Assembly (NCBI RefSeq): GCF_000514775.1
Contig: NZ_AZWO01000027.1
Coordinates: forward strand, 1 to 64,000
Direction of reading: 5' to 3'
Source of the DNA: Salinispora pacifica CNR114
GTDB taxonomy: Bacteria; Actinomycetota; Actinomycetes; Mycobacteriales; Micromonosporaceae
DNA: 64,000 bases
Below the pieces are notes generated by a model. It ran no database searches, was not told the DNA's origin, and saw only the letters and a list, made by a program, of their open reading frames with translations. This document shows, piece by piece, positions 53,141 through 61,727 of this stretch; position 1 is the first letter of the stretch, and each line of letters begins with the position of its first letter. Both the position numbers and the translations under genes were made by a program.

Positions 53141-54755
53141 CGGAAGCGAGCGGCAGGTGTTCACCCGGGTTCTCGACGCTCTGCTACGGGAGGACCACCT
53201 CGGCCTACTCCACCGCGGGCGGCTCACGGCCCCGGACCAGTGGGAGGTGCCGCACTCGGACGGGGTCGTTCGCATCCCGGTCCGCGCCGACGGTTTCCAG
53301 GCAACGCTCCGTTCCGCGACGCCGATGCTGCAGGTCCGCGACGGTCGCGGCAGCTACCGTCGCGTCAACACGTTGAACGGCCTACTCACGCTGTTTGCGC
53401 CAACCGGCGATCCGGAGGCCGAGGCCGGCTGGCGGACGTTCACCGCCGAGTGCCACGCCGACCTGCGGGCCCGCCGGCTCGCCCGGCGAGCCCGGCCGTC
53501 GGTGTTCGCCGCGGTGGTCTCCGAGCGGGCGAACGTCCCGGCTGGCATGTCGACAGCGCTGTTCGACGACGTGCTCGCCGCGCACACCGGCCACCCGGTC
53601 TACCCAACCGACCGGTGCCGGCACGGGCTGGACGACGCCGACCTGCTCCGGTTCGCCCCGGAGCACGCCCCCCGCTTCCCGCTACGGTGGCATGTCGCGC
53701 CCCGCGCAGAGGTACGGCTCACGGGTCCACTACCAAGCTGGTGGCCGGCGGCGGACCGCAGCGCCGACCTGCTGCTGCCCGTGCACCCACTCACCGCACT
53801 TCGACACGCCCTACCGGTGATCCCCCGGGCCGCGGTGACCGTACGGCCCACGCTGTCCATGCGCACCGTGGCGCTCGCCGACGACCCGTACACCCACCTG
53901 AAGCTGCCGCTGCCGACCGCCACGCTGGGTGCCCGCAACCATCGTGGGCTGCGACCGGACAGCCTGGCCGACGGCGCGTCGGTGGCCGAGCTACTCAACC
54001 GCATCGCCGGCGCCGAACCCGCCTTCACCGGCCGGATTCGACACGCCGACGAGCACACCTACGGCCACCTCGGCGAGGACGACCGCCGCGCGTTCCTGCT
54101 CCGCCGATTCCCGCGCGAGCTGGCCGGCACCCGGTTGGTTCCGGTAGCGGCCCTCGCCGCGCCGGATCCGGAGGCTGGCACCGTCCTGGAGCGAGTCAGC
54201 CGGGGCCAGCCGCTAGCGCTGGTGAACTCCTACCTGGACCTACTCCTCGACTGGCACGTCTGCCTGTGGCTACGGTACGGCGTGGCACTGGAGGCCCACC
54301 CACAGAACATCCACCTGCTACTCGCGCCGGACGGGACGGTCGGCCTGCTCTACAAGGACAACGACGGCGCCCGCCTCGACCCGCGCCACCGCGGTTCGGT
54401 CGCACTGCGAGACACGCGGATGTGGGTGCGCGATCCGCACGAGTTGGCCGACGTCTTCATCACCATCACCCTGCATCTCGCCGCCACCGCGCCACTGCTG
54501 GCGCTGACCGCCCGGGGCCTTCACCTGCCGTCGCCCGCTGCCGCGCTGGCTCCCCGGCTCGCCGCGGCCCGCGACCGGTGGGGCGACCCGGAGGCGGCTC
54601 GGATGTTCACCGAGTGGGTGCTGCACGCCGACCGTCTGCCGGTGAAGGCGATGGTCACCGCCGGCACCCTGCTGTCGAAGCAGCGGCTCGACTGCACCGA
54701 TGTGAACAAGGTCTACCGGCGCACCGGCCCGAACTACCTGCGGGAGAGTCGATGA
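53133..54755 (+). CDS. IucA/IucC-type siderophore synthetase 1
   Basis: 540 residues; the ATG at 53133 lies inside the end of the ATP-grasp gene. Motifs: GHPVYPTDRCRHGL, MRTVALADDPYTHLKLPLPTATLGARNHRGL region (near 260-290), GVALEAHPQNIHLLL. These are the nucleotide and citrate-binding parts of non-ribosomal-independent synthetases, which adenylate a citrate-type carboxylate and join it to an amine. The KLPLPTATLG variant differs from the KTSL motif of copy 2, so the two are not duplicates with one role. Confidence 0.87.
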   Translation: MADGSERQVFTRVLDALLREDHLGLLHRGRLTAPDQWEVPHSDGVVRIPVRADGFQATLRSATPMLQVRDGRGSYRRVNTLNGLLTLFAPTGDPEAEAGWRTFTAECHADLRARRLARRARPSVFAAVVSERANVPAGMSTALFDDVLAAHTGHPVYPTDRCRHGLDDADLLRFAPEHAPRFPLRWHVAPRAEVRLTGPLPSWWPAADRSADLLLPVHPLTALRHALPVIPRAAVTVRPTLSMRTVALADDPYTHLKLPLPTATLGARNHRGLRPDSLADGASVAELLNRIAGAEPAFTGRIRHADEHTYGHLGEDDRRAFLLRRFPRELAGTRLVPVAALAAPDPEAGTVLERVSRGQPLALVNSYLDLLLDWHVCLWLRYGVALEAHPQNIHLLLAPDGTVGLLYKDNDGARLDPRHRGSVALRDTRMWVRDPHELADVFITITLHLAATAPLLALTARGLHLPSPAAALAPRLAAARDRWGDPEAARMFTEWVLHADRLPVKAMVTAGTLLSKQRLDCTDVNKVYRRTGPNYLRESR

Positions 54756-56344
54756 CCGGCACCGGCCTCCGTCTCCGGCTGGCGCCGGCCCACTCGGCCG
54801 ACCTGGCCACCGCGCACTCCGTGTTCGGCTGCCTGGTCCGCGAGGTTGCCTCCCCCGCCGGCGAGGCCAGCGTATCCGGCAACGAGATGCGGCTGCGGCT
54901 GCCGGCCACCGGGGTGATGCTGCGCTGCGACGTGACCCGGGTATCCCCCGTCGGCGCACACAGTTACCACGGCCCCGTACGACGCCAACTCCGCAACGAT
55001 CAATGGGACAACCTGGATGCCGAACAGCTGGCTGAGCTGGTCGCGGCGGAACTCACCGCCCGTACCGGCCGCGCCAACCCCGAGTTCCTCGGGCAGGTGC
55101 GGGCCAGCCGGGATGTCGTGGCCCGACTACTCGCCGAACGACCGGCCACCGATCCGACCCCGACCGGAGAAACCGCGATTGACGTGTACGTGGCGTCCGA
55201 GCAGTCACTGGTCCTCGGCCACCCGCACCATCCCACGCCAAAGTGGCGCAGCGGAGACCCGGATGGCTGGCGGGCCTACGCACCGGAGCTACGCACCGCC
55301 TTCCCCCTACACTGGCTCGCCGTGCCGGACAACCTCGTGGCTGAAGCCGGGCCGGTCGATTCGCTGCTGGCGGCCCTGGACCCGCCCCGTCCGCCGGCCG
55401 GGCACCAGGTGCTGCCGGTTCATCCGTGGCAGCTGGCGCTGGTGCCACCCACGGATTCCCGGATCCGCCGGCTCGGCCCGGCCGGGGCGCCGGTCCGACC
55501 GACCGCGAGTGTCCGCACCCTCTACGCGCCCGTCGCTGATCTGTTCGTCAAGACCAGTCTGCACGTACGGATCACCAACTGTCTGCGCAAGAACGCCCGA
55601 TACGAACTCTCCGGCGCGGTGGCGCTGACCGAACTACTGTCGCGCGTACCGCTGCCGGACGGCGTCGCGCTGCTCGCCGAACCCGCCTACCGAACCGTCG
55701 ACACGTCCGGGGTGGATGAGGCGTACGGAACGATCCTGCGTACCGGCCTGCGCCCGCACCTGGGGCCCGGGGAGACCCCGGTACTGGCGGCAGCGCTGGC
55801 TGCCACTCCGCTGCCGTTGGACGACCCGGTGGCCTGGTGGCACCGTTACGTCGGGCTCCTCGTGCCGGCGGTACTGCGCTGCTGGCTCCAGCTCGGCGTG
55901 GTGTACGAACCACACCTGCAGAACGTGGTCGTGGTGCTTGGACCGGGGGGCTACCCGGTTCGGATGCTGTTGCGGGACCTGGAGGGAGTGAAGCTGGACA
56001 CCACCCGCCGGGTTGACTGGCCGGAGGGTGTACCACCGCAGGCTGCCTACACTGCGGAAGAGTCCCGGCGCCGCGTCGTCTACTGCCTGTTCGTCAATCA
56101 CCTGGCCGGGATCTGTGGCGCCCTCGCCGATGCCCGGCCGGAGGTGGAGTCGACCCTGTGGCAGGAGGTGCGGGCGGTGGTCTCGGTGGTGGCCGCCGAC
56201 CTCGGCGATCCGCCCGAGCTACACGCGCTGCTGGCGGGCCAGCAGCTGGTCGCGAAGGCCAACCTGCTACTCCGGTGGCGACGTGAGGCTGACCGGGCAG
56301 CGCCCTTCGTCCCGGTACCGAACCCATTCGGCGGCCGCCAGTGA
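54752..56344 (+). CDS. IucA/IucC-type siderophore synthetase 2
   Basis: 530 residues; starts in ATGA with the previous stop. Typical motifs GHPHHPTPKWRSG near 155, HPWQLALV near 230, VKTSLHVRITNCLRKN near 270 and YEPHLQNVVVVL. Second NIS synthetase of the operon; probably adds the second arm to the citrate or alpha-ketoglutarate scaffold. Longer frame upstream (from 53240) is a shadow of synthetase 1. Confidence 0.88.
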   Translation: MTGTGLRLRLAPAHSADLATAHSVFGCLVREVASPAGEASVSGNEMRLRLPATGVMLRCDVTRVSPVGAHSYHGPVRRQLRNDQWDNLDAEQLAELVAAELTARTGRANPEFLGQVRASRDVVARLLAERPATDPTPTGETAIDVYVASEQSLVLGHPHHPTPKWRSGDPDGWRAYAPELRTAFPLHWLAVPDNLVAEAGPVDSLLAALDPPRPPAGHQVLPVHPWQLALVPPTDSRIRRLGPAGAPVRPTASVRTLYAPVADLFVKTSLHVRITNCLRKNARYELSGAVALTELLSRVPLPDGVALLAEPAYRTVDTSGVDEAYGTILRTGLRPHLGPGETPVLAAALAATPLPLDDPVAWWHRYVGLLVPAVLRCWLQLGVVYEPHLQNVVVVLGPGGYPVRMLLRDLEGVKLDTTRRVDWPEGVPPQAAYTAEESRRRVVYCLFVNHLAGICGALADARPEVESTLWQEVRAVVSVVAADLGDPPELHALLAGQQLVAKANLLLRWRREADRAAPFVPVPNPFGGRQ

Positions 56345-57486
56345 TCCGCCCGGTCTATGTCCACGATCTCGACGGGTTGGCCGCCCACGCCCACGCGGTC
56401 CGGGCAGCCCTGCCCCGGGCAGTCGAGCTGCTGTACGCGGTCAAAGCGAACCCGGACCCGAGCGTACTGCGAACTCTCGCACCGATTGTCGCCGGCTTCG
56501 AGACCGCCAGCCGCGGGGAGTTGCGGCGTCTCGCCGAGGTGCTGCCCGGACGGACCCCGGCCGCCTACGCCGGGCCCGGCAAAACCGATGCGGACCTCAG
56601 CGCCGCGCTCGCCGCCCGGGTAGACCGAATCCATGTCGAGTCCCCTGCCGAACTGCACCGGCTCGGCGCCCTGGCCGACGACCTCGGCGTACCCGCGCGG
56701 GTGCTGCTGCGGGTGAACCTCCCGTTGGACGTGCCGGGAGCGAGCCTGGTCATGGGTGGCCAGCCCAGCCCGTTCGGCATGGACCCCTCCGACGCCCTCG
56801 CATGTGCCCGTCAACCACCCGCCGGAGTCGAGGTGTACGGCGTGCACGCCCACCTCGCCAGTGGGCTGGACGCCCCGACTGCTGGCGCCGTCGCCGCCGC
56901 GGTGGTCCGTTGGGCGGCTACTGTGCTGGGTGCCCGCGAGGTTGACGTCGGCGGCGGCATGACCGTCGACTACGCCGACCCGGCGGCACGGTTCGACTGG
57001 GCCGGTTACGGCCGCGAGCTGGCCGATCTACTGACCGCGCATCCGGGCCTGCGGTTACGCATCGAACCTGGCCGTTCGATCGCCGCCTACTGTGGCTCCT
57101 ACCTAACCGAAGTAATCGACGTGAAACGTTCGTACGGCGAGTGGTTCGCGGTGGTGGCCGGGGGCACGCACCACCTTCGTACACCGGCGGCGAAGGGGCA
57201 CCCACAGCCGTTCGCCGTACACCGGCGCCACGGTGGTGACGGGCCGTGCACCGACGGAGGCCCGGTGACTGTGGTCGGACAGCTGTGCACGCCGAAGGAT
57301 GTGCTTTCCCGATCGGCGGATGCCGGTCCGATCGGCGTGGGTGACGTGCTGGTGTTCGCCCTGGCCGGCGCGTACGCGTGGAACATCAGCCACCGCGACT
57401 TCCTGCTACACGACCCCCCCGAGTTTCGCACCGGTGACCCGCACCGGATCGCGGCCGAACTGGCGGCACGGCCGTTCGGCCGATGA
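56341..57486 (+). CDS. PLP-dependent decarboxylase, SbnH-like
   Basis: 381 residues from a GTG overlapping the synthetase stop. Fold-type III decarboxylase (DAP/ornithine group): PLP lysine in LLYAVKANPDPSV, GVHAHLASG, EPGRS, GQLCTPKDVL and the end AGAYAWNISHRDFL, which is especially like staphyloferrin B SbnH. That enzyme decarboxylates a citryl-diaminopropionate intermediate. It therefore may act on a siderophore intermediate instead of a free amino acid. Confidence 0.85.
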   Translation: MIRPVYVHDLDGLAAHAHAVRAALPRAVELLYAVKANPDPSVLRTLAPIVAGFETASRGELRRLAEVLPGRTPAAYAGPGKTDADLSAALAARVDRIHVESPAELHRLGALADDLGVPARVLLRVNLPLDVPGASLVMGGQPSPFGMDPSDALACARQPPAGVEVYGVHAHLASGLDAPTAGAVAAAVVRWAATVLGAREVDVGGGMTVDYADPAARFDWAGYGRELADLLTAHPGLRLRIEPGRSIAAYCGSYLTEVIDVKRSYGEWFAVVAGGTHHLRTPAAKGHPQPFAVHRRHGGDGPCTDGGPVTVVGQLCTPKDVLSRSADAGPIGVGDVLVFALAGAYAWNISHRDFLLHDPPEFRTGDPHRIAAELAARPFGR

Positions 57487-57599
57487 CCACTGCCGACCTG
57501 TGGTCGCGCGCCCTTCGCGGGACACCGGAGGGGTCCACTGTGATTGAAGTCGCCAGTCGCCGGTCAGCCCGTTGGCTCAGGTCGACCTAGGTTACGAGG

Positions 57600-58922
57600 A
57601 TGAGCTGGTGGAGGGCGATCTCACCGATCCCGCCACCCGGGCCGCTGCGGATCCTGGCCTGGGCCACGCTGACCAACACGGTGGGGATGGGGCTCTGGCT
57701 TGCCGGTTCGGCCCTGTTTCTCACCCGGAGCCTCGGGCTGTCCACCCGCTCGGTCGGAGTGGGTCTCACGGTCGCCGCGCTGGTCGGGCTGATCGCGAGC
57801 GTGCCGTTCGGCCGCCTCGCCGACCGACGCGACCCGCGTACGCTGCGGGCGGTCCTGCAGCTGCTGCAGGCCGTTGTCGCCGCGTCCTACCTGCTGGTTG
57901 ACTCGGTCGCGTCGTTCATCGTGGTCGCGGTGTTCAGTGCGCTGCTCGCCACCGGCAACCTCGCGGTTCGCGCCGCCCTGGTCGCGGCCGTCGGCGGCGC
58001 GGCAGGACGGGTACCTGCCTTCGCGATACTGCGGGCGGTGGCGAACCTCGGCACCGGTGTCGGCGCGGCCCTGGCGGGGCTCGCCCTGGTGGCCGACGCC
58101 CGGGCGGCGTACCAGCTGCTGGTGCTCGGCAACGCCGCGGCATTCGCACTCTCCGCGATGCTGATCATGCGACTGCCTCCGTTTCCGCCCGGGTCGGTGC
58201 CGGCCGCCCCGAAGCGCGGTCTCGGGCCAGCACTGCGGGACGCCCCCTTCGTCGCCGTCGGTGCCACCTCCGCGGTGCTCTCACTGCACTCCGTCGTCCT
58301 CACCTTGATCATTCCCCTCTGGGTGACTTCGCACACGGCGGCACCGACCATCATGGTGACAGCGGTCCTGGTGACCAACACGGTGCTGACAGTGCTGCTG
58401 GCCGTGCGCCTGAGCCGCAACGCGCAGACCGCCACTCCGGCTGCGCGAACGATGCGCCGGGCTGGTCTGGCGCTGGCCGCGGCGATGCTGCTCTTCACCG
58501 GCACCAGCGCTCTGCCCGCCGGCCCGACGATCGCGCTGCTGCTGGTCGCGACGACGGTCTACACCATCGGCGATCTGTGGCACGCGGTCGGTGGCACCGG
58601 GCTGGCCTACGACCTGGCCACACCGGAGTTCGTCGGCGAGTACCAGGGCGCTGCCGGGCTCCTCAACGGCCTCGCCGGTGCGGTGGGGCCCGCTCTGCTG
58701 ACCCTGCTGATCCTCGACGGGGGCCGCCTCGGTTGGGTTGCGCTGGCGCTGCTGTTCGCGGTCACCGGCCTGTTCACCCCACGGCTGACCCGATGGGCGG
58801 TGTTGACCCGCCGCCCACCCGCACCGACGCCGGAGCGCCCTCCCGTTCCGGCTGGCGGCGGTTCGGCCAGCTCGGATGGACCCCGAACCGGCTACGGCTC
58901 CGCGCCGCCGTCCAACGCATGA
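57600..58922 (+). CDS. MFS exporter of the siderophore operon
   Basis: 440 residues with about twelve helices; the loop FGRLADRRDPRTLRA is the MFS motif A. The C-terminal 40 residues are Pro/Gly-rich. It sits 113 bases after the decarboxylase gene; its start ATG is right behind GAGG, and a weak iron-box-like sequence (57578-57597) lies across the start. Presumably secretes the siderophore, in the manner of SbnD or SfaA. Confidence 0.8.
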   Translation: MSWWRAISPIPPPGPLRILAWATLTNTVGMGLWLAGSALFLTRSLGLSTRSVGVGLTVAALVGLIASVPFGRLADRRDPRTLRAVLQLLQAVVAASYLLVDSVASFIVVAVFSALLATGNLAVRAALVAAVGGAAGRVPAFAILRAVANLGTGVGAALAGLALVADARAAYQLLVLGNAAAFALSAMLIMRLPPFPPGSVPAAPKRGLGPALRDAPFVAVGATSAVLSLHSVVLTLIIPLWVTSHTAAPTIMVTAVLVTNTVLTVLLAVRLSRNAQTATPAARTMRRAGLALAAAMLLFTGTSALPAGPTIALLLVATTVYTIGDLWHAVGGTGLAYDLATPEFVGEYQGAAGLLNGLAGAVGPALLTLLILDGGRLGWVALALLFAVTGLFTPRLTRWAVLTRRPPAPTPERPPVPAGGGSASSDGPRTGYGSAPPSNA

Positions 58923-59432
58923 ACAGCCAGCTCAAGAACGGGAAGTCCGCAAGACCGGCTACCACCGGATCATGATGAGCTTCCCCGACGTGTCGCGCAC
59001 CGACATCGCCCTAAAGATCTTCAAACCTCACGACCGGGTGTGAATTTCCTCCCGGCCTCCTGCCTGATCAGATGCACGCTCGCCGTCAGGCGAATGAGCT
59101 GATCAAGCGTTTCACCGCCGGCCAACCGGATTCAGATGCAACCCCGAACGATCTCCACCTCGGCACCCCAACCTAAATCACCGATGGGCCCGACTTGCGG
59201 AATATATGCCAGGAACCCGAAGATGACCATGAAAAGAAGTGCTTCAGCACTTGACCACACCACCTCCGCCTTATATTCTGAGGAGAGATCCAACCCGGCA
59301 ACGCTGCCAATTGTGTGCATAATTGCGATACGGGATCGGATCCAACACCAGTGATTCGTCGAATCATCCAAAGAGCCCGAGGCGACGGATCCGTAACTGC
59401 CCCTGAGGCACTTACCCCACAAGAAACCCCAC
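58923..59432. other. AT-richer spacer with gene fragments
   Basis: About 58940-59043 shows an open tail (KTGYHRIMMSFPDVSRTDI) with a stop, unrecognised. Bases 59130-59450 are clearly less GC-rich than the rest of the window and hold an unassigned minus-strand frame ending in a hydrophobic stretch (ALLFMVIFGFLAYIPQVG). No gene is called. It probably marks the boundary between the two loci and contains the promoter of the next operon. Confidence 0.4.
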
Positions 59433-59501
59433 TTGGACGTCCGCGCACTCGCGCGCGGCACGCTAATACGTCCTGAGCAACCAATGCAGGGAGAAACACG
59501 G

Positions 59502-61094
59502 GTGAGCAGAAACGGCGAAGCGTCGGTGGCGGTAATCGGCTTGGGCCCTACCGGAACATCATTTGTGTGGAAATTCATCAACGAGCTTCAGACCAATCCA
59601 TCGACAGTCCCGGTTAGGCTGACGGCTGTCGACCCCGCGGAAGAGCTCGGATCGGGATACGCCTTCCAGTCAGTGCACCGTCTGAACATGCGGACCGACC
59701 GTTTGCACATCAACCCGCGGGCACCGACCGGATTCAGCGACTGGTTGCGCGCCCAACCGGGCACGCACGACCACGACGACCTGGAGTACCCGCCGCGTTG
59801 GCTCTTCGGGCGCTACCTGCAGCAGGTCCTCCTCGGGGCATTCGTATCGGCCGAACGAGCCGGTGTGGCCGTCGAGCACTGGCCAACCGCGGCAGTAGAC
59901 CTTGTGCGTAGTGGCGGGTCGTTCCGGATTACCGGTACCGACGGTGCGCAGCGCACGTTCGACGTTGTGGTCCTGGCGACTGGGGAGTCCCGCCACGGCG
60001 CCCTCGCGCACTGGGCGGGCCGTCAGAACTTCGTTGCGTCTCTCGCCGAGACACGTCAGCTTATGCAGATTTCGCCCATCGCACACGTGGGCATCGTTGG
60101 CAGCGGCCTGAGTGCCGTTGACATCTGCATCCAACTACTCCGACAAGGATCCCAGGGGCGAATCTCCTGCTATTCCCGAACACGGGGGCTTCCGAAGGTA
60201 CAGAGCGCGACGGCCGAGCAGCAGCCAGCACTGCTCGATCCCGACTGGTTAGACCGGGAGACCCGGGCGGGCCGACAGCGGCTCCGGCTGAGTACAGCGG
60301 CACGGGCGCTGGCGGAGGGACTCGATGCCCGGGCGCGCGAGCCATACACCCCCGGAATGCCAGATGCCCGGGAGTGGTTCTCCCGTGCCGGTCAGCGAAG
60401 CCGTCAACGACAGGACGAGAATCAGGTCTTCGCGACCGCGGTCGTCGCCGCCATGGAGTCCTCGACCACCTGGTACGACGCACTGGACTCGTTGTCGCCG
60501 CACACCCCGGCCATCTGGCACGCCATCGACGAGCGCGACCAGATGCTGTTCCTGACGACCTGCCAAGCTCGCTGGAGCGAGTACCGGCACAGCATGCCAC
60601 TGGTCAACGCGAGGGCGCTGCTGCCTGCCGTGGTGAGCGGACAACTCAGCGTGCGCAGCGGGCTGACGTCCGTCACCCCCGAAGAATCCGGCGCTGCCTT
60701 CCGCTGGCGGATCGTCACTCGGTCGGGTCCATCCGCCCACGCCTACGATGTCCTCATAGACGCGACTGGCGGGCATCTCACCATCGCCTGTCGACGCGAC
60801 GCACTGCTACGCGGCGCGATCGGACGTGGTCTGCTCACGGCCGACCCTCGGGGCGGCGTGCGGGTCCGGTTCGACACTTGTCAGGTTCTCGGCACGGACG
60901 GCAGCGCGTGTCCGAACCTCTACCTCGTCGGCCCAATGACATTCGGCACACACTTCTACACGAACTCGTTCGAGACCAACCGTGACAATGCCTTTCGGGT
61001 CGCCCGCACCGTTCGCCTGAGCCTTTCCCGACTCCAGCGCCGGGCAGCACGCATACGGCGGACACCACATGACACAGATGATAGGGGAAGTTGA
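59502..61094 (+). CDS. FAD/NAD(P)-binding enzyme of the acylation locus
   Basis: About 530 residues from the GTG at 59502, preceded by GGGAGA; an ATG at 59484 is possible. Two dinucleotide sites: VAVIGLGPTGTSFVWKF at the start and HVGIVGSGLSAVDICIQLL near residue 200; GYAFQSVHRLNMRTDRLHINP between them, as in the FAD-NAD(P)-binding family. It may be an amine N-hydroxylase-like or other oxidase; the canonical IucD motifs are not complete. First of five tightly spaced genes. Confidence 0.72.
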   Translation: MSRNGEASVAVIGLGPTGTSFVWKFINELQTNPSTVPVRLTAVDPAEELGSGYAFQSVHRLNMRTDRLHINPRAPTGFSDWLRAQPGTHDHDDLEYPPRWLFGRYLQQVLLGAFVSAERAGVAVEHWPTAAVDLVRSGGSFRITGTDGAQRTFDVVVLATGESRHGALAHWAGRQNFVASLAETRQLMQISPIAHVGIVGSGLSAVDICIQLLRQGSQGRISCYSRTRGLPKVQSATAEQQPALLDPDWLDRETRAGRQRLRLSTAARALAEGLDARAREPYTPGMPDAREWFSRAGQRSRQRQDENQVFATAVVAAMESSTTWYDALDSLSPHTPAIWHAIDERDQMLFLTTCQARWSEYRHSMPLVNARALLPAVVSGQLSVRSGLTSVTPEESGAAFRWRIVTRSGPSAHAYDVLIDATGGHLTIACRRDALLRGAIGRGLLTADPRGGVRVRFDTCQVLGTDGSACPNLYLVGPMTFGTHFYTNSFETNRDNAFRVARTVRLSLSRLQRRAARIRRTPHDTDDRGS

Positions 61095-61712
61095 GTGGAA
61101 AGGCGGATACCGGGTCAACGGACTCTACACCTGCGTCGTGGACACACATTTATCTGGCGGCGCACGGTGCCGAGCGACGCGGAAATGATCTGGAAATGGT
61201 GGACCGCCCCGGGTTTGACGTACTGGGGAACTGCTCCTCGGGTGGCGAAGGTCGGTCCGCCGCCGTACGGCCCCGAGACTGTACGTGACTACCTGGCGCT
61301 GCCGGCGGAGCAACTCGGAGTAGAGACAATCGTCGGTGAACTGGATGGACGGCCGGTCGCCTATGCCGAGACCTACGCAAAGCGGGACAGCCTACTCGCC
61401 GATGTGCCTCTGATCGAGGATCAGGCCCGCGGATCTCACCTGCTGGTGGATCCGGCGGCGCGGGTGGATCGACGCATCATTCTGGAGGTAATCGTGGACG
61501 GGGTGGACTGGGCCTTTGAAACGTGGCCGGAGGCCCGACACTACATCGGAGATCCCAATATTCGTAATCGGTCAATGGTGCACCTACACAAAATGCTGGG
61601 CATGCGGCAGATCATGGTGGTCGAGCTACCTCACAAGACCGCCTGCCTCGTCGCGGTCAGCCGAACCGACTGGACCAACAACCGCGAGCGGGTCGCCTCG
61701 CTCATCCGCTGA
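61095..61712 (+). CDS. siderophore-type N-acyltransferase (MbtK/IucB-like GNAT)
   Basis: 205 residues; the GTG follows the previous stop directly. Family marks: FIWRRTVPSDAEMIWKWWTAP, VAYAETYAKRDSLLADV, GSHLLVDPAARVDRR with its His, and YIGDPNIRNRSMVHLHKMLGM with its Asp, which correspond to the catalytic pair in MbtK and IucB. It should move an acyl group onto a (hydroxy)amine. The FAAL and ACP genes that follow suggest the donor is a fatty acyl-ACP as for MbtK. Confidence 0.8.
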   Translation: MERRIPGQRTLHLRRGHTFIWRRTVPSDAEMIWKWWTAPGLTYWGTAPRVAKVGPPPYGPETVRDYLALPAEQLGVETIVGELDGRPVAYAETYAKRDSLLADVPLIEDQARGSHLLVDPAARVDRRIILEVIVDGVDWAFETWPEARHYIGDPNIRNRSMVHLHKMLGMRQIMVVELPHKTACLVAVSRTDWTNNRERVASLIR

Positions 61713-61727
61713 GAGGGGGCGGTCGCC

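Noticed and set aside
53240..56344. 1034-codon version of IucA/IucC synthetase 2
   Set aside because: The upstream half is a shadow of synthetase 1; family motifs begin only after 54752.
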